DNA from: Achromobacter sp. MYb9
GTDB taxonomy: Bacteria > Pseudomonadota > Gammaproteobacteria > Burkholderiales > Burkholderiaceae_B
Assembly: GCF_002975275.1 (NCBI RefSeq)
Contig: NZ_PCOQ01000020.1
Location: 1-64,000, forward strand
Direction: 5' to 3'
Length of the DNA stretch: 64,000 nucleotides
A program made the translations under genes and the position numbers. The notes below the pieces were generated by a model that saw nothing but the letters and a program-made list of their open reading frames with translations, was not told the DNA's origin and ran no database searches. Shown here piece after piece: positions 56,911 through 64,000 of the stretch; within the stretch, counting starts at the first letter, position 1, and every line of letters begins with the position of its first letter.

Positions 56911-57615
56911 GTGAATGACGTATCGACCAAGGCAACCCTGAAGGGCGAGGCACTGCGCAGCGCCATCCTCGATGTGGCGGCCAAGCTGTTCATCGAAAGG
57001 GGAACCGCCGGCACCAGCATGCAGGACATCGCCGAAGCGCTGGGGCTTAGCCGCACCGCGGTCTACTACTACTTCAAGAACAAGGAAGCGATCCAGCGCT
57101 CGCTGACCGAGGAAGTGCTCAGCGCCGCGCGCAAGCTAGCCGGCGAGACGGTTTCGCGCGACGACATCGACCCCGTCACCGCCTTGCGCGCACTGGTCAC
57201 GCAGCACGCTGAACTGATCTTGTCGCGGCCTGCCGAGTTTCGCGTGGCGGACCGCACCGAGGCCGACATGACGCCGAAGCAGCGGGCGTCGGTGCAGGAC
57301 GCGCGCCGCAACATCCTGGAGAATTTCAGCAGCGTGATCGAACGGGGCGTTCGGGAAGGACAGTTCCGGATCGTCGATGCGCACGTTGCGGCGTTCAGCC
57401 TGATCGGCATGTGCAATTGGTCGGCGTGGTGGTACAAGTCCAGCGGGCGGCTCAGCCGCGCGGAAGTCGCCGACATCATGGCGGAGATGGCCGTCAATGC
57501 GTTGTTGCGCGACGAGGCGCGCCGCCCACGGGCCCCCGCTGACGTGCGGGAATCGCTGCGTCTGGTGCGCGAAGACCTGGACTATCTCGAGAAGATCGTC
57601 CTTTCGAGCCGCTGA
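56911..57615 (+). CDS. TetR family repressor
   Basis: A 234-residue regulator. The N-terminal HTH spans ~10-60 (LRSAILDVAAKLFIERG, MQDIAEALGLSRTAVYYYFKNKEA), followed by a helical ligand domain (AEFRVADRTEADM, FSLIGMCNWSAWWYKSSG). It is divergent from the seven-gene aromatic operon across a 184-base gap carrying two operator-like dyads, so it very likely represses that operon; the inducer would be the aromatic acid or its CoA ester. The GTG start is used. Confidence 0.92.
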   Translation: MNDVSTKATLKGEALRSAILDVAAKLFIERGTAGTSMQDIAEALGLSRTAVYYYFKNKEAIQRSLTEEVLSAARKLAGETVSRDDIDPVTALRALVTQHAELILSRPAEFRVADRTEADMTPKQRASVQDARRNILENFSSVIERGVREGQFRIVDAHVAAFSLIGMCNWSAWWYKSSGRLSRAEVADIMAEMAVNALLRDEARRPRAPADVRESLRLVREDLDYLEKIVLSSR

Positions 57616-57844
57616 CCGGCACGAAGGGAAGGGCGGTCGCAGTCCATTACTGTCCGACATAATGCTTGCGTCGACGATTGCAGTGTGTCGCCGGGTATCG
57701 CAAGCATTTCACCGTCAAGGATTATTAAAGAATATCCGGGGATAAATTCGCGCATAATGTAGATCTATACTGCCGCCAGGAGAAAAAAGGGCACGAACGC
57801 TGGATAATATCGGTTTGAATGATCGATTATTGTGGGGAGGCGAC

Positions 57845-59479
57845 GTGTTGCAGCAGCATAGTCTGCATGTAAGGCAGATGCGGCCGATCGCGCGCCAAGT
57901 GACATTCGGCTTGGCCGCAGGTTGGTTGACGCTGGTGGCTGGCATAGGTTGGTGGACATCCCAGCGGATCGTGACGGCACAGCTGGATGGATTGGCTGCC
58001 AGCGCCGAATACGAAACGAAAACCACCGCGCGCGTCATGGATCGCCTGTTTACCGAGATGGCTAGCGTGGCCAATATGTTGGCGCGCCAGCGTCTGGTGA
58101 TCGAACTTGCCACCCGCTATCGCATCGACCCTCCAGGCGTCGCCGAACTCACGCGGCAGGAGCGGGCTGTGCAGTTTACGCGCGACCCCTTGGTGCGTAG
58201 GGTCGGCGACGTCATGAATGCGCTGGCTGCCGACCTGCGCTACGCCCGCATTTACATGAACAACATGTCCGACGACACCGTGACGGCCAGCAATTGGGCC
58301 GAGCCGGATAGCATCGTGGGGATGATTTACTCGGGGCGGCCGTACCTTATCGAGGCGTTGCGCACCGGTAATGGCCATTCGTTCGGTATCGCCCGCCTGA
58401 ACAAGACTCCCTCCTATTTCGTAGCCAGTCGCATCGAGGACTCGAACGACGCGCCGCTGGGCTCCGTCACCGTGAAGTTCGACGCGCCGGATGTGGCGCT
58501 CTACCTGACGGGCCGCCATATTGCATTGATCGTGAATCGCCAAGGGCGCGTAATCACCACTTCCTCCGCGCCGTTCATGCTGCGCAACGTCGCGGCGCTT
58601 CTGCCGCCAGGCACGGTGCTGCCGCCGGACGGCGAAGAAGAGCCGGGCGAGCCCATGGACGTCAATGCGGTAGCCGACGCCATCCAGGCCGACCAATGGC
58701 TGATCGATGGCAAGCCTTATCTGCTGCGGCGGCAGCCGCTGGCTGGCACGCAATATCAATTGCTGACGCTGGCGTCACTGGAGCATTTGACGCCCATGCG
58801 CAAGCAGCACCTTTGGGTGGCAGGGTTGTTCGCGGCGTTAGGTCTGGTCCTGATCCTGCTATCCGGCCACGCGGCTGCGCAGATGGTGATGCGGCGTCAA
58901 GATGAACGGTACGCGGCCAACTATGACGCGCTGACCGGCCTGCCCAATCGACGCGCAGTGTTGACGGAATTGGACCGGTTGTTCGCGTTGGCAAAGCGCA
59001 CCCAGCAATGGGTCCTCGTGGCGTTTATTGATCTGGATGGGTTCAAGCCGATCAACGATACCTACGGGCATGAGGTCGGCGACAGCTTCTTGATCGAGGT
59101 CGGCCGGCGTATGTCAGCGGCACTGCGAGCGAGCGACATGCTGGGCCGGTGGGGGGGCGACGAGTTCGTTGTGATTGGTCTGGTGGCTGCCCCTAGACCC
59201 GAGGCCCTGCGAGAGGCCGTCGACGAGATGCGTCACCGGCTGGCGATGCCGTTGATCGGCGCCTTTACCTTGGGCGAGTGTAGTTTTGAATACCGAGGCG
59301 CGAGCTTTGGCATTGTCAGCGTCGATCCGGCCGTCAGTTCCGTGCAGGCCGCACTCAAGGAGGCTGATCGGCTGATGTATGCCGACAAACAGGCGCGAAG
59401 GGCGCGGCAAAGAGGCCCAGGGCGGACAAGTGGTTTGGACGTTACGGACCGGACTATTGGCTCCAGCGGGGCCATCTGA
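57845..59479 (+). CDS. Diguanylate cyclase with periplasmic sensor domain
   Basis: About 544 residues. A first membrane helix (TFGLAAGWLTLVAGIGWW), a periplasmic dCache-like sensor of ~270 residues and a second helix (LWVAGLFAALGLVLILLSG) lead into the catalytic GGDEF domain. The domain holds FIDLDGFKPINDTYGHEVGD and an intact active site RWGGDEF (437-441). The inhibitory RxxD site (Arg428-Asp431) is also intact, so product feedback is expected. It makes c-di-GMP in response to an unknown extracellular cue. GTG at 57845 has GGGGAGG 4 bases upstream; TTG at 57848 or 57815 are alternatives. It stands alone, beside but not coupled to the TetR gene. Confidence 0.93.
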   Translation: MLQQHSLHVRQMRPIARQVTFGLAAGWLTLVAGIGWWTSQRIVTAQLDGLAASAEYETKTTARVMDRLFTEMASVANMLARQRLVIELATRYRIDPPGVAELTRQERAVQFTRDPLVRRVGDVMNALAADLRYARIYMNNMSDDTVTASNWAEPDSIVGMIYSGRPYLIEALRTGNGHSFGIARLNKTPSYFVASRIEDSNDAPLGSVTVKFDAPDVALYLTGRHIALIVNRQGRVITTSSAPFMLRNVAALLPPGTVLPPDGEEEPGEPMDVNAVADAIQADQWLIDGKPYLLRRQPLAGTQYQLLTLASLEHLTPMRKQHLWVAGLFAALGLVLILLSGHAAAQMVMRRQDERYAANYDALTGLPNRRAVLTELDRLFALAKRTQQWVLVAFIDLDGFKPINDTYGHEVGDSFLIEVGRRMSAALRASDMLGRWGGDEFVVIGLVAAPRPEALREAVDEMRHRLAMPLIGAFTLGECSFEYRGASFGIVSVDPAVSSVQAALKEADRLMYADKQARRARQRGPGRTSGLDVTDRTIGSSGAI

Positions 59480-59542
59480 ACCGATCTTGGCGTCCGTGAA
59501 CAATGGGATCCGCGCGGCGGTGTCGTCGCCATTGACCAAGCG

Positions 59543-60484
59543 TCAAAGTGGCGTCAACAGTGGCTCGCCGGCATATAGGCGGCGCGCGTTCTCCAGGAAC
59601 TTCTCCACCATGGACTGCATGGCCTCGGGCGACCATCCGGCAACGTGGGGGGTTAACACCAGGTTCTGCAGGCCGGCCAAGCCCTCAGGCAGGTGTGGTT
59701 CGCCTTCATAGACATCCAGCGCCGCGCCAGCAATCGTCCGTTCGCGCAACGCGCCTTCCAGCGCGGCCGTGTCCACAACGCTGCCGCGCGCAATATTGAC
59801 CAGGTATCCATTCGGGCCCAACTGCGCAAGGACGCGGGCGTCGATAAGGTGGAAGGTCGAGTCGCCGCCAGGGATGGCGACGAGAAGCACGTCGGACCAT
59901 TGCGCCAGTTCGCTCAGCGTCGGAAAGTACCGATGTGTTGCACCCGCGCGCGGGCGGCGGTTGAAATAGCCGATCTCCATCTCGAAGGCCTGCGCGCGCG
60001 TCGCCACCTTTTCGCCGATGCCGCCCAAGCCCACGATGCCCAGTTTCTTGCCTGACACGTTGGGCGGCAACGGCAGCTGCGTGCGCCAGACGCCTTGGCG
60101 CGTAAGTTGATCCAGCCGGGGAATGCCGCGGATGACGGCAATCATCAGCCCCATCGCGTGGTCCGCCACACAGCTGTCATTGGTGCCAGCGCCGTTGGCG
60201 ACTTTCACGCCGCGCAACCTGGCATGCGCCAGGTCGATCTTCTCGTAGCCCGCGCCCATCGAATAGATCATTTTCAAGTTGGGCAGCGCGTCGATCTGTT
60301 GCGCAGTGAGGCCGATGGCGCCGATCGTCAGAACGACTTCAACGCGCGCGGCGTGCGCGGCCACGGCCTCGGCGTACTGTTCCGGCGTGGGCGCGAAGAT
60401 CACTTCGAAGTGTTGGGCGATCTGAACCCGGTCGGCCTGCGTGACCGGGTTCATGATGATGAGCAAAGGCGAGGAAGACGGCAT
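59543..60484 (-). CDS. D-isomer-specific 2-hydroxyacid dehydrogenase
   Basis: A 313-residue NAD(P)-dependent oxidoreductase. The nucleotide fold has LGIVGLGGIGEKVATRA; catalytic residues are Arg in NIARGSVVD, Glu in YEGEPHLPEG and His in LTPHVAGWSPE. It reduces 2-keto acids such as glyoxylate or hydroxypyruvate to D-hydroxy acids; substrate unknown. Last gene of the minus-strand unit with GntR, pxpC, pxpB and the ABC ATPase, 15 bases after the GntR gene. Confidence 0.92.
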   Translation of the reverse strand: MPSSSPLLIIMNPVTQADRVQIAQHFEVIFAPTPEQYAEAVAAHAARVEVVLTIGAIGLTAQQIDALPNLKMIYSMGAGYEKIDLAHARLRGVKVANGAGTNDSCVADHAMGLMIAVIRGIPRLDQLTRQGVWRTQLPLPPNVSGKKLGIVGLGGIGEKVATRAQAFEMEIGYFNRRPRAGATHRYFPTLSELAQWSDVLLVAIPGGDSTFHLIDARVLAQLGPNGYLVNIARGSVVDTAALEGALRERTIAGAALDVYEGEPHLPEGLAGLQNLVLTPHVAGWSPEAMQSMVEKFLENARRLYAGEPLLTPL

Positions 60485-60499
60485 GGGGTCGAAGGAAAT

Positions 60500-61201
60500 T
60501 CAGAGTTGGGTGTGGCGGGCCACCAGGCCCACGCGTACATTGCTCAGGTGCCGCTGCATGGCCGCGCGCGCGGCCTCGGGGTTGCGGTCCAGGATGGCTT
60601 GCAGGATATCCATGTGCTCATCGCAACAGGGAATCAGCCGCTCGGGCGCGCCGTTCTGATCAAAGCAGCGCGCCTTGATGCGCAGGTCGTGAATGGCCTG
60701 CGCCATCAGTCGGTTGCCGCTGGCTCCCGCAATGCTGTCATGCAGCAGGTTGTCGACGCGGTGATTTTCTTCATGGGTCGAATGCTGGCGGCGTTTGATC
60801 TCGCTGACCTGTTCAAGAATCGCGGCAGCCTGCTCGGGCGTCATGCGAGTGGCTGCGGCCGCCGCCGCGTCGCCTTCCAGCAGCAGGCGCATTTGAAAAA
60901 TCTCCAGGTACTGGCGCAGCGTCGGCTCGGGCACGATCAACTGCCCGCGCATCGTGCGCACCGCGAAACCGGCGCCGATCAAGCGGCTCATCGCTTCGCG
61001 CAGCGGCGTGCGCGAGACGCCCAGGGCGCTGGCCAGATTGCGTTCCTGCAACGGCTGATTGATGGGCAGTTGGCCCAGCTGGATCATGTCGAGCAAGGTT
61101 GAATAGGCTTCATCGACCAGATCGCGCGACTCATCGGCGGCGCTTGCCGCAACCGGTGCGGTCGCGCGCGGGGGGCTTTCCATGGCAGGGGTGGGTGGCA
61201 T
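60500..61201 (-). CDS. GntR family regulator (FCD subfamily)
   Basis: A 233-residue regulator. The winged helix is seen in LQERNLASALGVSRTPLREAMSRLIGAGF; the FCD domain has HDSIAGASGNRL and CCDEHMDILQAIL with histidines suited to metal binding. The start is uncertain because no ribosome-binding site is visible; MPPTPAMES at 61201 avoids overlap with pxpC, and ATG 61183 is an alternative. It lies within the operon it probably controls, between pxpC and the 2-hydroxyacid dehydrogenase. Confidence 0.88.
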   Translation of the reverse strand: MPPTPAMESPPRATAPVAASAADESRDLVDEAYSTLLDMIQLGQLPINQPLQERNLASALGVSRTPLREAMSRLIGAGFAVRTMRGQLIVPEPTLRQYLEIFQMRLLLEGDAAAAAATRMTPEQAAAILEQVSEIKRRQHSTHEENHRVDNLLHDSIAGASGNRLMAQAIHDLRIKARCFDQNGAPERLIPCCDEHMDILQAILDRNPEAARAAMQRHLSNVRVGLVARHTQL

Positions 61202-61206
61202 AGGAA

Positions 61207-62208
61207 TCACGGATGCAGAAGAGGGAAGATGGAAAAATTCGGATCGGCGCGCAGCTCGCGTTCGCGAGTGTCCAGCCATTGCGTATCGGTGCGCAAACGT
61301 CTTACGGCGGCGGCCGCGTCCATCGCTTCGAATCGCAGCGGCTGACCCGGCCGCATCTGCGCCAGGCGCGGCAGGTCGGTGCTGATAACGGTTGCGATCT
61401 TGGGGTAGCCGCCGGTGGTTTGACGGTCATTCATGGCGATCAGGGGCTGGCCCGCGCCAGGGATCTGGATGCTGCCTGCCGCGATGGGGTCGGTAATGAT
61501 ATCAGCGCCCAGGGCGGGCGCGATGGCGGGTCCGTCCAGGCGCAACCCCATGCGGTCGGACTGCGGCGCGAGGCGATAGGTGGCGTTCAAGAAGCGGCGG
61601 ATCTCGCTGGCGGAAAAATGATCTTGCTGCGGCCCAAGGATGACGCCGATGGGCGTATCGCGATAGAACCACGCGGTGTGGCGCAATGGCACCCAGCGCC
61701 GCAGGAAAGGCGCGCCGGCGCGGCCGACGGCCAGGACGTCATCGCGCTTTAGCGCCCGGCCTTCAATGCCGCCCATGGCCGCACGCGTGAGCGTTGACGC
61801 GCTGCCCAACACCGGGCGCACCACGATGCCGCCGCTTGCGGCCAGGTAGCCGCGCATGCCGCGTTCCAGCGGGCCGATGGTCAAGAGGGCGCCGGCCGGC
61901 ACGCGGTGGGATTGCCAGGGTGCCAACGCGCGCGCGGGCAAGCCGCCCGCCGCCGACACATGCAGCGCGGCGCTGCCCGCAAACGCCAGGGTGCAGGCGG
62001 CGTCCAGGACGCGTAGCCGGCCACCCGTCACCGTGAATTCCAGCGCGGCAAGATCACCAGGGTTGCCCACCAGGGCATTCGCCAGCCGCAGCGCGCCTGG
62101 GTCCATCGCGCCAGATGGCGGGACGCCCATGTGTTCATAGCCCGGCCGGCCCAGGTCTTGCACGGTGGTCAGCATGCCGGGCGTAACGACAAGCAGCCGC
62201 GCGCTCAT
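61207..62208 (-). CDS. pxpC: 5-oxoprolinase subunit C family (KipA), biotin-dependent carboxyltransferase-like
   Basis: A 333-residue protein. The KipA signatures are LLVVTPGMLTTVQDLGRPGYEHMGVPPSGAMDPGALRLAN, then ILGPQQDHFS, DRMGLRLDGPAI and AGSIQIPGAGQPLIAMNDRQTTGGYP. It is a stand-alone version of the C-terminal half of the fusion at 25313. It overlaps pxpB by 4 bases. No pxpA is visible; it may lie beyond the window or the enzyme may use another partner. Activity on 5-oxoproline is therefore not certain. Confidence 0.88.
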   Translation of the reverse strand: MSARLLVVTPGMLTTVQDLGRPGYEHMGVPPSGAMDPGALRLANALVGNPGDLAALEFTVTGGRLRVLDAACTLAFAGSAALHVSAAGGLPARALAPWQSHRVPAGALLTIGPLERGMRGYLAASGGIVVRPVLGSASTLTRAAMGGIEGRALKRDDVLAVGRAGAPFLRRWVPLRHTAWFYRDTPIGVILGPQQDHFSASEIRRFLNATYRLAPQSDRMGLRLDGPAIAPALGADIITDPIAAGSIQIPGAGQPLIAMNDRQTTGGYPKIATVISTDLPRLAQMRPGQPLRFEAMDAAAAVRRLRTDTQWLDTRERELRADPNFSIFPLLHP

Positions 62209-62972
62209 GAGTGGCCTCCGGTGCGTGGCTGCGGCCGGTAGCCGGGATCAGCATGCAAGGCATCGATGCGCGCAAATTCGTCTTCGCTGATCGGCGTGAA
62301 CACGATCTCGTCCCCCGCCTCGAACAGGAATGGCTGCGCATGGCGCAAATCAAAACTGCGCCACGGCGTGCGCCCGATCAAGTGCCAGCCGCTGGGGCCG
62401 GGCACCGAGGCGATGGCGGTTTGCTGGCCGCCGATATTCACACTGCCGGCCGGCGTATGCGAGCGGGGCATGGCGCGGCGCGGCGTATGCAAGATGGGGT
62501 CCAGCCCGCCCAGATATGCAAAGCCCGGAAGAAACCCAACCATGAACACGCGGTACACCGGTGCGCGATGGCGCGCGATGACGTCGGCGGGTTCCAGCTG
62601 ATGACGTTCCGCCAGCGCGTGCAGGTCTTCGCCATACGCGCCGCCATAGCAGACGGGCACGTCCCAGCGGCGCGGGAGGGTGTGGATGGCGATGGCCGGC
62701 GTGTCCAGGCAACGCGCGATCACGTCTCGCACCCCCGCAGGGCTGATCGTCAGTGGGTCAAAGCGGATGCTTAGCGAGCGGTACGCCGGCACCACGCCGA
62801 GTAAACCACACGTCTTGCGCTGCTGCGCCCGAAGTGCCTGCGCCAGCGCCAGCACGCGCGCATTGGTATCGGCGTCGATGCGGTTGGCGAATTCGACCAG
62901 CAGCGTGCCATCGCCCGCCGTCAGGATGCGCGGCGCGTTGCTGCTGCAAGAGGAAAGCGTGGCGCTCGTCAT
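62205..62972 (-). CDS. pxpB: 5-oxoprolinase subunit B family (KipI)
   Basis: A 255-residue protein. The family core is YRVFMVGFLPGFAYLGGLDPILHTPRR, followed by PAGSVNIGGQQTAI and GWHLIGRTPWRSFD. The start MTSATLSS at 62972 overlaps the ABC ATPase stop by 4 bases (ATGA), so translation is coupled. It partners the downstream pxpC. The pair is separate here, unlike the fused pxpBC at 25313-26932. Confidence 0.9.
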   Translation of the reverse strand: MTSATLSSCSSNAPRILTAGDGTLLVEFANRIDADTNARVLALAQALRAQQRKTCGLLGVVPAYRSLSIRFDPLTISPAGVRDVIARCLDTPAIAIHTLPRRWDVPVCYGGAYGEDLHALAERHQLEPADVIARHRAPVYRVFMVGFLPGFAYLGGLDPILHTPRRAMPRSHTPAGSVNIGGQQTAIASVPGPSGWHLIGRTPWRSFDLRHAQPFLFEAGDEIVFTPISEDEFARIDALHADPGYRPQPRTGGHS

Positions 62973-64000
62973 GCTGCGGCGGCAAATTCCATGGCGTCGG
63001 TGGGGCGAAAGCCCCACGTCACGGCTTGGCCCGGCGTGCGGTCAGCGGCGTCAATGCCCAGCGGCGCATACGCCAGAATGACTTTGTCGAAGGCTTCGAT
63101 GAACACTTTCCAGTGCAGGCCGCAGAAGGTTGCCGCTACGACACGGCCGCTGTGGCGCACATCCGAACCCGCCAGTAGGCTGCCCAGCCGCAGGTGTTCG
63201 GGCCGCACGCCCAATGTGGCAGCGGTAGCGGCACTTTCAGCTGGAAGAAAATTGCACTCGCCCAGGAACCCCGCCACGAAAGCGCTGGCCGGCTGGCGGT
63301 ACAAGCCTTCTGGCGAGCCAGCATCGACGATGCGGCCCTGCTCCAGAATCACGATGCGGTCAGACAGGTTCATCGCCTCTTCCTGATCGTGCGTCACGAA
63401 CACCACCGTCAGCCCCAGGTCTTGATGGAGGCGGCGCAGTTGCAGCTGGATGGCCTGGCGCAGGTTCTTGTCCAGCGCGCCTAGCGGCTCGTCCATCAAC
63501 AGGATGTCGGGCGTAAACACCAGCGCGCGCGCCAACGCCACGCGCTGCTGCTGGCCGCCCGACAGCGCGCCCGGTTTGCGGTCTTGAAGCGGCACCAGGC
63601 TGACAAGATCAAGCGCTTCCCCCACGCGGCGGCGGATGTCGTCTTCGTTCAAGCGCCGCATGCGCAAGGCGAAGGCCACGTTGTCGAACACGCTCATGTG
63701 CGGAAACAGCGCGTAGTTCTGAAATACCATGCCGATGTTGCGATCCGATATTGGCGTATGCGTGACGTCGCGCCCGCCGATCTTCACCCCCCCCGCATCA
63801 GGCGTCTCGAAGCCCGCAATGATCTTCAACAGCGTCGTCTTGCCCGAGCCCGACGCGCCCAGCAGCGTGCAGAATTCGCCGCGCGCAACCGTCAGGTCGA
63901 CCTCGGGCAGCGCCACGGAATCACCATAGCGTTTGTGAATGCCGGTCATGACCAGTTCTTTGCCCTGGCTCTCGGGCGGGCGTTGCGGACGGATGTCGTA
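62969..64000 (-). CDS. ABC transporter ATP-binding protein, polyamine/PotA-type (5' end outside window)
   Basis: At least 343 residues; the open frame continues past the window edge. Walker A is LLGASGSGKTTLL, the Q-loop is MVFQNYALFPHMS, the signature is LSGGQQQRVALARAL, and Walker B is ILLMDEPLGALDKNLR followed by FVTHDQEEA. The C-terminal ~90 residues form a TOBE-like domain (LGVRPEHLRLG). An internal ATG at 63949 falls in the first beta strand, so the true start is upstream of it. It energises import of an organic solute; permeases are expected beyond the window. Coupling to pxpB suggests the solute is a 5-oxoproline- or amino-acid-like compound. Confidence 0.9.
   Translation of the reverse strand, partial: YDIRPQRPPESQGKELVMTGIHKRYGDSVALPEVDLTVARGEFCTLLGASGSGKTTLLKIIAGFETPDAGGVKIGGRDVTHTPISDRNIGMVFQNYALFPHMSVFDNVAFALRMRRLNEDDIRRRVGEALDLVSLVPLQDRKPGALSGGQQQRVALARALVFTPDILLMDEPLGALDKNLRQAIQLQLRRLHQDLGLTVVFVTHDQEEAMNLSDRIVILEQGRIVDAGSPEGLYRQPASAFVAGFLGECNFLPAESAATAATLGVRPEHLRLGSLLAGSDVRHSGRVVAATFCGLHWKVFIEAFDKVILAYAPLGIDAADRTPGQAVTWGFRPTDAMEFAAAA

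Overview
The window is high-GC DNA that looks like a free-living or opportunistic betaproteobacterium of the Alcaligenaceae (Achromobacter/Bordetella type). The reasons are two Bug/TctC-type solute-binding proteins next to catabolic genes, the codon use, and the mix of GntR, TetR and sigma-54 regulated catabolic cassettes. I see no rRNA, tRNA, CRISPR array, integrase or transposase. Genes are tightly packed, and no gene-free stretch exceeds about 300 bases.

Layout. (1) 22-8274, minus strand: alpha-glucan/trehalose operon glgA > glgE > treS-mak. (2) 8527-10778, plus: a TPP-dependent decarboxylase-like enzyme and a PRC-barrel protein. (3) 10812-15690, minus: endonuclease/phosphatase (ybhP-like), cardiolipin synthase B, ybhN-like membrane protein, a DUF3182 ATP-grasp-like protein and an alpha/beta hydrolase. 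(4) 15941-20019, plus: a Fur box, then a FecI-type sigma factor, FecR anti-sigma factor and TonB-dependent transducer-receptor. (5) 20164-23693: RraA-family protein, two small envelope proteins, and a DUF2946/PepSY pair with His/Met-rich segments. (6) 23660-28691: GntR regulator divergent from pxpA, a fused pxpBC and a biotin carboxylase carrying its own biotinyl domain. (7) 28937-29566: a phospholipid-methyltransferase-like protein.

(8) 29703-45344, plus: the most unusual block. An AraC regulator gene is bracketed by a perfect 18-bp inverted repeat. It is followed by an H-NS-like protein, a membrane-anchored formylglycine-generating enzyme, a complete MoxR/DUF58/DUF4381/BatA/BatB-TPR/BatD set, a HAD-family lipoprotein, an exported sulfatase with the CxAxR maturation motif, an 846-residue membrane/spermidine-synthase fusion and a D15-like outer-membrane barrel. 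The reading offered here is one locus that makes, matures and supports a periplasmic sulfatase, with the AraC protein as autoregulator and activator.

(9) 45406-49297: two palindromes and a textbook -24/-12 sigma-54 promoter precede an AtuA-like/DUF4387/Bug operon. A sigma-54 activator without a sensor domain lies convergently at its far end. (10) 49426-57615: a seven-gene minus-strand operon (alpha/beta hydrolase, VOC dioxygenase-like, aryl-AMP/CoA ligase, hotdog thioesterase, FAD monooxygenase of the salicylyl-CoA/anthraniloyl-CoA hydroxylase type, Bug receptor, maleate isomerase), divergent from a TetR gene with two operators, one of them over a near-consensus promoter. It fits a CoA-dependent aromatic acid route ending in maleate and fumarate. 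(11) 57845-59479: a diguanylate cyclase. (12) 59543-64000, minus: an ABC ATPase (runs off the window), split pxpB and pxpC, a GntR regulator and a 2-hydroxyacid dehydrogenase.
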